DNA of 64,000 nt from Brucella haematophila (GCF_005938105.1 NZ_VCPE01000003.1:124001-188000), one strand, 5' to 3'; positions 45,251 to 53,050 are shown, counted from the first letter of the stretch. The notes: a model not told the origin generated them from the letters alone. Translations and numbers: made by a program.

Positions 45251-45826
45251 ATGGATATGAGTCTCGACAAACGCAAACGGATCATTGCCGCGGCATCACG
45301 ATTGATCGTCCGCGATGGCCTGCAATGTTCCATGGCGGCTATTGCTATTGAAGCTCGCGTCGCAACCGGGTCGCTCTACAACTATTTCGCCTCCAAGGAT
45401 GAGTTGGTTCGCGAGATTTATGCAGATATTGCCCAGGTTATGTATGAGAAGCTCGCGCCAGAGACGGCGGCTGACCTCCCGCACGAGAAGCGCGTCCGCC
45501 AATATCTGGAACGCTATGTCGATTTTATTTGGGAAGATGCAGAGCGGGCGGCTTTGTTCGACTATCTAAACAATAATCCGGTCCTGACGCTGAAACAAAC
45601 TGCTGATTTGTTTCGGGAATTCCTCGCATATACCGATGCGCTCATTCTCGCCGCACAGGAGGCCGGTGCGGTTCGTTCAGGATCGCCAAAGCTTCTTGCA
45701 AGTTTTGCGCGCGGTGCAATCCGTCATACACTGAAACGAAGAAGACCCAATCCTGCCCCCCTCGAGTTGAGCGAAAGGCAGTTGATTATCGATATGTGCT
45801 GGAGCGCTTTGGCGGGCAGAAAATAG
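45251..45826 (+). CDS. TetR-family transcriptional regulator
   Basis: A 191-aa TetR-type repressor. The N-terminal HTH domain lies at about residues 8-55 (KRIIAAASRLIVRDGLQCSM, then ARVATGSLYNYFASKDELVR). The remainder is a helical ligand-binding domain with no recognised signature. ATG 45251 lies directly after the palindrome; ATG 45257 is an alternative. It is divergent from the phosphodiesterase/ABC operon and probably controls it, with the ligand likely being the transported compound or a phosphate-containing product. Confidence 0.88.
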   Translation: MDMSLDKRKRIIAAASRLIVRDGLQCSMAAIAIEARVATGSLYNYFASKDELVREIYADIAQVMYEKLAPETAADLPHEKRVRQYLERYVDFIWEDAERAALFDYLNNNPVLTLKQTADLFREFLAYTDALILAAQEAGAVRSGSPKLLASFARGAIRHTLKRRRPNPAPLELSERQLIIDMCWSALAGRK

Positions 45827-45934
45827 CCTTAAGCATTAAAGATGTGGCTGGTAGATGCTGTCACATTGTTTGAATTAAGACGCGATTGACGCTGTTCCGG
45901 CCCTCAGGCGAGTTGACGGGCTACAGCAATCAAT

Positions 45935-46235
45935 TCAGCGATAGCCTTGCGCGATGGATCCAAACCCTTGCCGTGTCTTTTCGCGTTTTCGAAACGGCAG
46001 ATGAGAATTCTCGACAGGTAGTTAAGCCTCTTGTGAGACTTGTGCTCGACATGTGGTATGATCTGGCGCTTTGAGTGCCGTGCTTCATCAATAGGCTGAT
46101 TAACAGGCGTTCGGTAGCCTTAGTGTTTCGGCGGTTCTGCATCATTTCATCCAGGACCTATGCGTCCTGATCAACATTGGCATGCGGTCAATGTCCTTGC
46201 GGATAACCCGCGTGGGCGACACACTCGACGTCACG
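45935..46235 (-). mobile_element. IS6-family transposase relic
   Basis: On the minus strand, pieces of an IS6-family DDE transposase can be followed across broken frames. VDQDA, a stop, then VLDEMMQNRRNTKATERLLI matches the AVDQDGYVLDE...RR...KAA core. After an internal deletion, PHVEHKSHKRLN continues, and in another frame ENSHLPFRKREKTRQGFGSI matches the conserved C-terminal RAENSHQPxRxRE block. Premature stops, frameshifts and a deletion show it is dead. No terminal inverted repeats or complete element were found. It marks an old insertion between the TetR gene and the L,D-transpeptidase. Confidence 0.75.
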
Positions 46236-46631
46236 TCCGGACCCCAGGGGTAACTGTGTGGGCGGTTCATTTTACGCTAGAAGAATCGAGAACGGTCTTC
46301 TGTTGATATGATACACTGCCGCAAACTCGTATCCCCTTCCCAGCATGAAGCAGAGCGGCTGTCGACTGCTTGCACCTGATTGCAGCCAGACACCAAGTCA
46401 CTTCAAAAGGGACTTTTCGATCCATAATGCATCGCATCAATTCTGCTCGCGCTCTAACCTCTAATACTGACTTCGGGTCGATTTCATAGCGGCGTCGATG
46501 GCGGAGATTTACGCTGTACTAACTGTTAGAGGTGATCGGAACGAAGAGCACCCAATCGACACTGGATCATATAAGATGAACATCAAACATGACCGGGAGC
46601 CACCACCCGTCAATGCGATGGCGATCTGCGT
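46236..46631. other. intergenic region without recognised gene
   Basis: About 400 nt between the transposase relic and the L,D-transpeptidase stop. Short open frames have no recognisable content. The region may be further decayed insertion material or the remains of a lost gene. Confidence 0.4.
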
Positions 46632-47846
46632 TTACTCCGTGAACACGACCATGACGCCGGGTTTGACGATTTTCGCGAGTTCTTCCGCATCCCAGTTTGT
46701 AAGACGCACACAGCCATGGCTCGATGTTTTGCCGATGCGTGAAGGGTCAGGGATGCCATGAATACCGTAAGTGGGTTTGGAAAGCGCAATCCATACCGTA
46801 CCGACGGGACCGTTTGGACCAGGCGGAATGGTCAGAACACCTTCATTGGCTCCCTGTTTGAAGTTTATCCTGGGATTGTATGTATAATTGGGATTGATCG
46901 CTATACGTTTGACCTGAACCGTGCCTGAAGGGGAAGGAGTGTCAGAAGAGCCGATTGTGGACGGGTAGGCTACCTTCAGCTTTCCATCTGCGCCATAGCC
47001 CCGAACCTGTTTGCGACCTTTATCTGCTATGATATGGGCAATCGGCGTGCGTTTGGCTTTGCCGAGATTGGGAACTTTGATGATCGAGTCAGGTTGATTG
47101 AAGTTAACCCCTGGGTTGATCTCTTTAAGGAACCCTTCATCGATTTGAAACCGCTCGCCAAGCATTTCTGTGACTGAGGTATAAGCCATTGCTGGCAATT
47201 GGGCTTTCAAAGCGTAGTCAGCGGGGATTTCTGCAACAAACTGCCTGCCAACGTCTTCATTGGTGATGAGGTAATCCTTGAAAGCTGGTCCGCCGGTATT
47301 TTCCAGTTCAGCCTGAACAGCGGTCGGATCGGCTGGATTGATAAATCTGCCCGTGATTTCGCCAAAAGCCGCAGCAGCCTTGTCGACATTGCTGCCTGAA
47401 CGCCCATCGATAGCCCCAGGCGACGCGCCAGCCCTGTCCAACATGATCTGATAGGCTGCAATCTGTTCTTTGGAACCAACGCCCCTTGGCATTTCTATCG
47501 CGGGTGCCATGTCGTCGGCAGTTGGCACATAGGTCGAAGAAATTTCCTGACGAGCCGGTTGTGTGCGGTTGATGCTGCCGGTGGCCATCTGGTCCAGTTC
47601 GGCTTCGATAGGTGCGGCGGACCCCACTGACGCGGACAGCCGGATATCTTTTACCCGCAAAAGCAGTCCATTGATCGGTAGCTCAATGGTTGAAAACGGC
47701 AAGGAATGGCGTCGGTGCTGTTCGAAAGATTGTCGCACTATCCCATATTCAAAAAATTGCGTCGCTGCGTTGCCCGAACCGACTAGCACGCCGGAAATTA
47801 CAACAATACTCAATGTGAATTTGGATAAAACTGCGAATTGCGACAT
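46632..47846 (-). CDS. L,D-transpeptidase (YkuD family)
   Basis: A 404-aa periplasmic L,D-transpeptidase that would cross-link peptidoglycan (3-3) or attach proteins to it. Residues 1-27 are a signal peptide ending in GSGNA. A peptidoglycan-binding-like segment (EQIAAYQIMLDRAGASPGAI) is at about 127-200. The C-terminal YkuD catalytic domain has YGIHGIPDPSRIGKTSS and the motif SHGCVRLTNWDAEEL, with catalytic Cys at about residue 379 and the conserved His two residues before it. The family is usual in Rhizobiales, which rely on L,D-cross-links. It appears monocistronic. Confidence 0.92.
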   Translation of the reverse strand: MSQFAVLSKFTLSIVVISGVLVGSGNAATQFFEYGIVRQSFEQHRRHSLPFSTIELPINGLLLRVKDIRLSASVGSAAPIEAELDQMATGSINRTQPARQEISSTYVPTADDMAPAIEMPRGVGSKEQIAAYQIMLDRAGASPGAIDGRSGSNVDKAAAAFGEITGRFINPADPTAVQAELENTGGPAFKDYLITNEDVGRQFVAEIPADYALKAQLPAMAYTSVTEMLGERFQIDEGFLKEINPGVNFNQPDSIIKVPNLGKAKRTPIAHIIADKGRKQVRGYGADGKLKVAYPSTIGSSDTPSPSGTVQVKRIAINPNYTYNPRINFKQGANEGVLTIPPGPNGPVGTVWIALSKPTYGIHGIPDPSRIGKTSSHGCVRLTNWDAEELAKIVKPGVMVVFTE

Positions 47847-48101
47847 ACCGTAAGCCTGATTGGAACCCGATAAGTATTCGCCGGATTATGGTTAAATATT
47901 CGTTGCGGACGTCTTCTTAGACAAGAAATTGGATTGAGCACAAACCAAGAACTCTCGCTCGGCCTTGCTGCGATCATGCTGGGACTTACGCCGTTACCCC
48001 ATCTTATTGGCATGTCAGCGATGCGAAACTAGCGCTTCTGTCCGAGATCACGCGGACCGATATGCTGTTTGTAACAAACAGAGAATTTTGAGGAGAGAGA
48101 A

Positions 48102-48140
48102 ATGAACCTGATCCGCTCGTACAGCAATTGGTGCTGTTAG
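48102..48140 (+). CDS. orphan 12-aa leader-peptide-like ORF ending in Trp-Cys-Cys
   Basis: A 12-codon frame MNLIRSYSNWCC follows an unusually strong ribosome site (GAGGAGAGAGA, 1-10 nt before ATG 48102) and ends in two cysteine codons. A small inverted repeat TGTTTGtaaCAAACA lies just upstream (48065-48079). The form resembles attenuator leader peptides that sense a charged tRNA, here Cys, but no downstream gene on this strand follows within the window: the convergent repC gene starts at 48244. It may be a relic of a lost attenuated operon. Another unassigned open frame of about 46-52 codons starts at TTG 47934 on the same strand, upstream of it. Confidence 0.45.
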   Translation: MNLIRSYSNWCC

Positions 48141-48243
48141 CTCTCAAGTAGTGCCATTCACTCAGCCGGCATGCGTTTCAGTCATCGGTTGGAAATCTTT
48201 GCGACCTTTGGATGAAGCGTTGAAAAAGATGTCGGCATGCCAA

Positions 48244-49467
48244 CTAGCTTGATGTGCATTCAGATTTCTTCGTTTTGAGCAAAGGTAAAAGCATCTGAGC
48301 AACAGAGAACTCGCCCGCCCTCGCCTTCTGCGTTAGAGCGCGCAAATAGCCTCCAGCAGAACTGATTTCACTTATGCGCTGGAGAATGCCTGCGATAGTT
48401 GCCGACACGCTTTCGATACCTATGACCTGACAAGCTTCATGATAGGCTGATTGGCTGATACCGAGAAAAGTAGAAACGACCCTCGAGGCTTCGATTAGAT
48501 CGCGCCATGAAACGATTTTGTTTGGTGCGTAATCAGCGATGTCCGGGCATGCTCTAAGAACTGTATCGATAGAAAGCGGGGGGGGTTGTTTGGTGTCGCT
48601 GGGCTTGATCGTGGTCTCTGATGAGAGTGCAAGGGGCTCCTTCAAAATCGTCGTTTTTATATTTTGAGTTTCAAAAAGGGATTCAGACTGGGATTCAATA
48701 AGATGCCGCTCAGAATGAGCGTGATTGGCGCTCATATCTTGAGTATTATCATTATGGATCAAAGTGTTATCTATTTCTGCACGTAATTCAGTTAAGTTTT
48801 CGAGAATGGTCGTTAGTTCTGGTGCGGAAGCACGACGCGGAATAGCGTCTACGATCGCACGAAAGAGCCTATGCGCTGTCGTCCAGAAGTCAGATAACGG
48901 CATTTCAGCAAGCGCGGCATCGATCATCTGAGCAAGGTCCCTGCGTTGCAATGTAATCTGTTCGCGCGTGCGTTTAAGTAGCACCGCGTCGGCCTGAACC
49001 TGTTTGGCTGCTTGGGCGATATCATCTGAGCGTTCGAGAAGTGGAGCGAATGAAAAGCCGAAGGCTTCTTCTACCTGCCCTGCTTCGTCTTTATAAGCAT
49101 AGCGTTTGCCATTAGGGCTATCGCGGCGCGCAATGAGCCCACTTTCGATGAGCACTGCGATATGGCGGCGCAGAGTGGATTCGGGCATTCCATGCGCGCG
49201 CAATGAGAGCTGTCGATTGGATGGGAAAACAACAAGACCGTTCTTGGCACTGATTTCGTTATCGGGAAGAAACGATAATAGCGAACTCATCACGGCCAGG
49301 CAGCGGTCGTTGATCCCGAACACTGACTTGGCGATGCAAAGCTCTTTATAGATCGCCCAACGGTTGACCGACTTTCCATCCGATTGTGTTGATGATGAAA
49401 GCTTGAATTGGCCAAGCGTCATCTTTCGCCCACGAAATGTGGACGTTATTGACTCCAGAATTTGCAT
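48244..49467 (-). CDS. repC: plasmid/chromid replication initiator RepC
   Basis: A 407-aa RepC replication initiator, the usual size (400-430 aa). The N-terminal helix-turn-helix region is around MTLGQFKLSS, KELCIAKSVFGINDRCLAVM and STLRRHIAVLIESGLIARRD. The middle part (about residues 170-290) is rich in N/S/Q and low-complexity, and overlaps the AT-rich part of the gene. The C-terminal helix-rich domain (ACPDIADYAPNKIVSWRDLI and ISEISSAGGYLRALTQKARA) is conserved in the family. The start at ATG 49467 keeps the GRKMTLGQFK stretch seen at this place in other RepC proteins. It is the third gene of repABC and is separated from repB by 211 nt encoding an antisense RNA. Confidence 0.95.
   Translation of the reverse strand: MQILESITSTFRGRKMTLGQFKLSSSTQSDGKSVNRWAIYKELCIAKSVFGINDRCLAVMSSLLSFLPDNEISAKNGLVVFPSNRQLSLRAHGMPESTLRRHIAVLIESGLIARRDSPNGKRYAYKDEAGQVEEAFGFSFAPLLERSDDIAQAAKQVQADAVLLKRTREQITLQRRDLAQMIDAALAEMPLSDFWTTAHRLFRAIVDAIPRRASAPELTTILENLTELRAEIDNTLIHNDNTQDMSANHAHSERHLIESQSESLFETQNIKTTILKEPLALSSETTIKPSDTKQPPPLSIDTVLRACPDIADYAPNKIVSWRDLIEASRVVSTFLGISQSAYHEACQVIGIESVSATIAGILQRISEISSAGGYLRALTQKARAGEFSVAQMLLPLLKTKKSECTSS
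48640..48810. other. AT-rich tract inside repC, candidate oriV
   Basis: This part of repC is clearly more AT-rich than the surroundings (stretches such as TTTTTATATTTTGAGTTTC and GAGTATTATCATTATGG). In studied repABC replicons the origin lies in an AT-rich segment within repC and is bound by RepC. The location is by analogy; no iterons or DnaA boxes were identified here. Confidence 0.5.
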
Positions 49468-49526
49468 TTCCTCTTACCTTTTTTCAGGCAAAAGAAATCC
49501 ACCCGCCATAAAGACGCTTATGACTC

Positions 49527-49555
49527 TTGACACTGATTCATGGAAATGCGATTCT
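49527..49555 (+). promoter_or_regulatory. promoter of the repABC antisense RNA
   Basis: TTGACA (49527-49532) is a perfect -35 box; 17 nt later GATTCT (49550-49555) is a weak -10. It reads rightward, against the repABC operon, and would start transcription at about 49562. The terminator lies about 50 nt further on, giving a transcript of the usual ctRNA length. Confidence 0.7.
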
Positions 49556-49561
49556 CTGAGT

Positions 49562-49614
49562 GCTTAAATCTGAGGAAGGCTTCCATGCGGCAACGTGTTG
49601 GGGGCCTTTTTCTT
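49562..49614 (+). ncRNA. counter-transcribed RNA (incA-type) between repB and repC
   Basis: A predicted antisense RNA of about 53 nt, lying in the repB-repC gap on the opposite strand to the operon. It is bounded by a promoter at 49527-49555 and a Rho-independent terminator at 49576-49616. In known repABC replicons a 50-60-nt ctRNA here blocks repC expression through the leader structure and sets copy number and incompatibility. The transcript ends are estimates. Confidence 0.75.
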
Positions 49615-49616
49615 TT
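49576..49616 (+). terminator. Rho-independent terminator of the antisense RNA
   Basis: AAGGCTTCC (49576-49584) pairs with GGGGGCCTT (49600-49608), a 9-bp stem including two G-U pairs, with a 15-nt loop, followed by a T-rich run (TTTTTCTTTT). The T-run exists only on the rightward strand, matching the antisense RNA. Confidence 0.85.
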
Positions 49617-49678
49617 GCGGTTCGTTCTCCTGGTTTACGTATCCGTATGTTGTGGCTCTGAAGCCGGAGCTTCATCAG

Positions 49679-50719
49679 CTATTTGGATGTCTCGCTGGCC
49701 TTATACTCTGCATAGAGTTCTTCAAGACGCGACTGGATAAAGTTGGCAAATTGCGGAGCCGCTTTGTCATTGAAGGTGAACTGTACATTCTTACCAGCTC
49801 GTTTGATTGTTACGGGTTGAATACCCTCACCAAGAACAGGTGAGTGACCGGCATCCCGTTGAGGCTTATCTTTGGATGTCGATGCTTTGAGCTTATCGAA
49901 TACGAATTGAAATCGATCATCTGAAGACAAGGTGGCAAAGTCGACGCTTTGGATGGCGTCATTTGCAATGGCTTCGCTGACAACTGTCAAAAGGCCAACA
50001 AACTCTTCCCAGCGTGTGCGCCCGATGGACGGTGCACGGCCAATCTTGCGGACGATTTCTTCGGGTATAGACTTGATGATCGTAATCATCTTCGACAGGA
50101 CGGCTTTATCAATGCCTGTCGACTGATAAAGCGTCTCACGAGAATAGCCCTGCCCTTCCAAAGTGTAGGCAAAAAATGCCTTTTCGATGAAAGAGAGGTT
50201 GGATCGTGTGTTGTTTTCCTGCCCCTGGTGAATGACCAGCTCTTCATCCGTGAGCTGCTTGACGACTGCTCTGACCTTGATGCCAAGAGCTTTGATGGCA
50301 GCGACACGTCTGTGGCCATAGGCTATTTGAAATCGATCAGAATTGTCTGGATGAGGACGCACGAGAATTGGCACAAGCTGTCCGCTCTCGCGGATTTGCT
50401 CGATGAGCTTTGTCTGGTCTTCGTCGTCAAATCCCAGTCGGTCAGAGACGAATGAACTGTCGATCAGATTGGGATCAAGCTCGATAATCGTCTGACCATT
50501 GGAAAGCTGACGCTCGATTTCATCAGCGCGAGCAGAGCGTTCATTGATCTTTTCGAGAGATTGCGAAATCGCGCCGAGCGCTGCCGGGCGATTTGCACGG
50601 TCTCGTTCCATACCGGCAAGCGGCCGCGCCTGTTCGACGGACGAGCTTGCAGAATGGTTCTCTGCTTTTTGCGAGGGCTCTGATTGATCGGAAAAGTCGA
50701 AAATGTTCTTTCGTGCCAT
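49679..50719 (-). CDS. repB: partition protein RepB (ParB family)
   Basis: A 346-aa ParB-like centromere-binding protein. The N-terminal arm is followed by the ParB/Srx nuclease-fold motif around SGQLVPILVRPHP, DRFQIAYGHRRVAAIKALG, and the DNA-binding HTH region near YSRETLYQSTGIDKAVLSKM. The C-terminal dimerisation part ends ELYAEYKASETSK. It would bind parS sites and stimulate the RepA ATPase to segregate the replicon. The start ATG is 2 nt after the repA stop, so the two genes are coupled. A weak parS-like sequence (49976-49991) lies inside. Confidence 0.95.
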   Translation of the reverse strand: MARKNIFDFSDQSEPSQKAENHSASSSVEQARPLAGMERDRANRPAALGAISQSLEKINERSARADEIERQLSNGQTIIELDPNLIDSSFVSDRLGFDDEDQTKLIEQIRESGQLVPILVRPHPDNSDRFQIAYGHRRVAAIKALGIKVRAVVKQLTDEELVIHQGQENNTRSNLSFIEKAFFAYTLEGQGYSRETLYQSTGIDKAVLSKMITIIKSIPEEIVRKIGRAPSIGRTRWEEFVGLLTVVSEAIANDAIQSVDFATLSSDDRFQFVFDKLKASTSKDKPQRDAGHSPVLGEGIQPVTIKRAGKNVQFTFNDKAAPQFANFIQSRLEELYAEYKASETSK

Positions 50720-50721
50720 GA

Positions 50722-51927
50722 TTAGCTACGCCCCCAAGTCTGGCGAATGAGGTCTTCAATCTCGGCGTTGACAGATGTCAACGATTCCAATGCGCGGTCA
50801 TAAGTGCCGCGCGAGAAGGCAGAGCGATCAACCTCGTAAAGTGTCTGCTTCGTCAGACCTGCATCGGAAATGGCGGTCGACTTCAGCATTGGCGTTTCCA
50901 GCACACGATTGCCAAATATTGAGCGCATGAAACCAGCCATCTGGTTCTGCGGCGCATCGTTTGGTTCATAGCGGGTGATCAGGTAGCGCATCCAGTCATA
51001 TTGTGTATTGCCACCTGCTCGCTCAACCACCGCCAGCAGGTCCGATGTCATGTGCAGGAACTGGTTCATCGACATGACATCGAGCATCTGTGGGTGAACA
51101 GTGATCAACACGGATGTGGCGGCGCATAAAGCAGACAGTGTCAGAAAGCCCATCTGCGGAGGGCAGTCGATCACAACCACATCATAGAGATCTTCAACGA
51201 CTGCGAGACAGCTTCCGATGCGCGAGAAGAACATTGCTTCGTTCTTCTGCTCTGCCAGAACCTTTGGCGTTTCATGTTCAAATTCCATCAGCTCGAGATT
51301 GCCCGGAATGACATGCAGACCGGGTGTGTAGGTAGATCTGACAATATCGGTAATCTCGCGCCGTTCCGCATCATAGCGAATGGCGCCATAGAGCGTATCA
51401 TTGACCCGCACGTCGAGTTCAGGCTGATGGCCGAACATCGCAGACAGAGAGGCCTGGGGGTCGAGATCAATTGCCAGAACGCGATAACCACGCAGCGCCA
51501 GATATTGGGCGAGGTGGGCTGACGTGGTGGTTTTTGCTGAGCCGCCTTTAAAGTTCATCACCGAAATGATCTGCAACTTCTCGCCATTGCGGCGATGACG
51601 GATATATTTACCGTGGGTTTTGGGCGAGTTGTCGTCCAGCAATTGCCGTATGGCATGAATGTCTTGAATGGAGTACATCCGCCGACCATTGCTTTGCGGA
51701 GCAGGTCCGTGCCCTTCCGAAACGATCTGACGGAGGTACCCTTCCGCGACGCCGATGAAGGATGCCGCTTCAGCAGGTGTAAAGGAGCGGATCGACTTCT
51801 GCGCTGTTGGCGGAAAAATGCGCATTTGATGCGCCTGAAGTCGCTTCGACAGCTCTTCAGCGTCGGCTTCAATCAAGGACTGAAGGCTGCTATGAGGTTG
51901 TGGAGATGCTGTCGGGTTTTGATGCAT
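50722..51927 (-). CDS. repA: partition ATPase RepA (ParA family)
   Basis: A 401-aa ParA-type ATPase. The N-terminal DNA-binding domain (about residues 45-100: SFTPAEAASFIGVAEGYLRQ) is followed by the deviant Walker A FKGGSAKTT at 126-134 and the Walker B region VVIDCPPQMGFLTLSAL. It moves RepB-parS complexes and, with RepB, represses the operon at the promoter. A 12-bp inverted repeat lies 14-52 nt upstream of its ATG and a parS site lies within its 3' end. It is the first gene of repABC. Confidence 0.95.
   Translation of the reverse strand: MHQNPTASPQPHSSLQSLIEADAEELSKRLQAHQMRIFPPTAQKSIRSFTPAEAASFIGVAEGYLRQIVSEGHGPAPQSNGRRMYSIQDIHAIRQLLDDNSPKTHGKYIRHRRNGEKLQIISVMNFKGGSAKTTTSAHLAQYLALRGYRVLAIDLDPQASLSAMFGHQPELDVRVNDTLYGAIRYDAERREITDIVRSTYTPGLHVIPGNLELMEFEHETPKVLAEQKNEAMFFSRIGSCLAVVEDLYDVVVIDCPPQMGFLTLSALCAATSVLITVHPQMLDVMSMNQFLHMTSDLLAVVERAGGNTQYDWMRYLITRYEPNDAPQNQMAGFMRSIFGNRVLETPMLKSTAISDAGLTKQTLYEVDRSAFSRGTYDRALESLTSVNAEIEDLIRQTWGRS
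50767..50782. promoter_or_regulatory. parS site inside repA
   Basis: GTTGACAGATGTCAAC is a 16-bp dyad matching the repABC parS consensus GTT-nnC-nGC-nGnn-AAC at all but one fixed position. It lies in the 3' end of repA, 48 nt from the repB start. RepB would bind it for partition. Confidence 0.8.
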
Positions 51928-51940
51928 TGGTTCGTCCTTA

Positions 51941-51979
51941 TCAGCGCATATTCAGTAAAACATAACAAATATGCGCTGA
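51941..51979. promoter_or_regulatory. repA operator, 12-bp inverted repeat
   Basis: TCAGCGCATATT (51941-51952) and AATATGCGCTGA (51968-51979) are perfect inverted copies with a 15-nt spacer. They lie 14-52 nt upstream of the repA ATG, where ParA-type proteins with an N-terminal HTH autoregulate. It fits a RepA or RepA/RepB binding site over the promoter. Confidence 0.75.
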
Positions 51980-52126
51980 CGAAGATGCCCCGATTCTGTC
52001 TTCACCGCAATTTGTTTTTAGTTAATGAATAGTTAACGTCAAGCAAAGCAAAGAACGAGCCTGACAGAAATTATAGCGTTTCAAAATTAGCAGCTTCCAA
52101 GATACTCTAGGAAAGCTTTTCTGTTT

Positions 52127-52142
52127 ATTGACATCTGTCAAC
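52127..52142. promoter_or_regulatory. parS site upstream of repA
   Basis: ATTGACATCTGTCAAC is the reverse complement of the parS site in repA with one end mismatch (ATT instead of GTT). It lies 200 nt upstream of repA, between repA and the GreA-like gene. Confidence 0.75.
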
Positions 52143-52229
52143 ATCGCGCGAATGCGCTGACCTGTTTGTATTACGCAGATTGGAGCCGACTAACATGCCG
52201 AAGGGCGGGCCAGATGAGGCTGCGCTCCG

Positions 52230-52712
52230 TCAGGAAATGGCCAGAACCTCAATCTCCTGATCTCCGAGTGAAGCCATATCACCAACTGCTTTGCCCATAA
52301 GCAATCGTGCCAGCGGCGAAACGAATGATATGGTGCCGCGTTTCGGGTCTGCTTCATCCTCGCCGACAATGCGATAGGATTGAGCAGGACGACCGTCTCT
52401 ACTAAAGGATATAACGCAGCCGAAACCAATATTGGTTGGAGATAGAGGCGCAGGCGTTAGCTGAGCGGAATGAAGACGCGCAGCATAATAGCGAAGATCG
52501 CGTAGAGGGTGCGCTGTTTGACGCCGCCGCTCGGAAATGTCCTCGATGGCACTTGCCGCTTCAAATGCTACCCGCGCTTTCGCAAGCTCTTGCTGCAGAA
52601 GTCGCAACCCCTCCTCCGTTACCAGATTGGGGTGGAGAGAAATTTCGCGATCCGGCAGGATTGTTTCCGAAGCTGCTTCCGCGCTCTCTTCCTTGGCGAA
52701 CGCAACGCTCAT
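52230..52712 (-). CDS. GreA/GreB-family transcription elongation factor-like protein
   Basis: A 160-aa protein with the Gre-type layout: an N-terminal helical hairpin (TEEGLRLLQQELAKARVAFE and EDISERRRQTAHPLRDLRYY) and a C-terminal FKBP-like domain (SYRIVGEDEADPKRGTISFV, PLARLLMGKAVGD). The acidic tip GDLKEN/GDxxEN that classical GreA uses for cleavage is absent; the hairpin instead reads HPLRDLRYYAARL, so its activity may differ. The start has AAGGAG just upstream. It lies between repA and a serine recombinase, likely a fellow traveller on the chromid. Confidence 0.8.
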   Translation of the reverse strand: MSVAFAKEESAEAASETILPDREISLHPNLVTEEGLRLLQQELAKARVAFEAASAIEDISERRRQTAHPLRDLRYYAARLHSAQLTPAPLSPTNIGFGCVISFSRDGRPAQSYRIVGEDEADPKRGTISFVSPLARLLMGKAVGDMASLGDQEIEVLAIS

Positions 52713-52804
52713 AGCAAAGCTCCTTTTTTTGGCTCGCGCAATTCTATCCGATTCTCAAGGGGGTGGGGTCTGTTATCAAATGATGCCGAGATAATTTAGA
52801 ATGG

Positions 52805-52827
52805 CGGGAAGACGCCACTTCTTCCCG
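52805..52827 (-). terminator. hairpin downstream of the recombinase gene
   Basis: CGGGAAGA (52805-52812) and TCTTCCCG (52820-52827) form an 8-bp stem with a 7-nt loop, beyond the recombinase stop (53046) and before the GreA-like gene start. No strong T-run; a weak terminator is possible. The surrounding 52713-53045 region holds no recognised gene apart from the parS site at its end. Confidence 0.5.
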
Positions 52828-53034
52828 GTGACGTTAAACGGCGTCAAGAGTGATCACTGATCGATCTATAAGGCAGGGGATTACGGGTCCGTTTGTCATT
52901 CATCAAGTTCAGTCGGCGCGACGAACAATTCGGATGTCGCGATTTTGTAAGCACAAAGACTGGGACAAGCGTGGGCTTATAGCGAGAGATGCTAACTCGC
53001 ACGTTAAGGCGCGTCTCATTGTTTCGGAAAGCTC

Positions 53035-53050
53035 GTTGACAGCTGTCAAT
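53035..53050. promoter_or_regulatory. parS site at the recombinase stop
   Basis: GTTGACAGCTGTCAAT matches the repABC parS consensus with only the last base changed (T for C) and overlaps the stop codon of the recombinase gene. It is the best match of the three in the core GC. Confidence 0.78.

Noticed and set aside
49976-49991. Fourth parS-like dyad in repB
   Set aside because: Three mismatches to the consensus; kept only as a weak site, not annotated separately.
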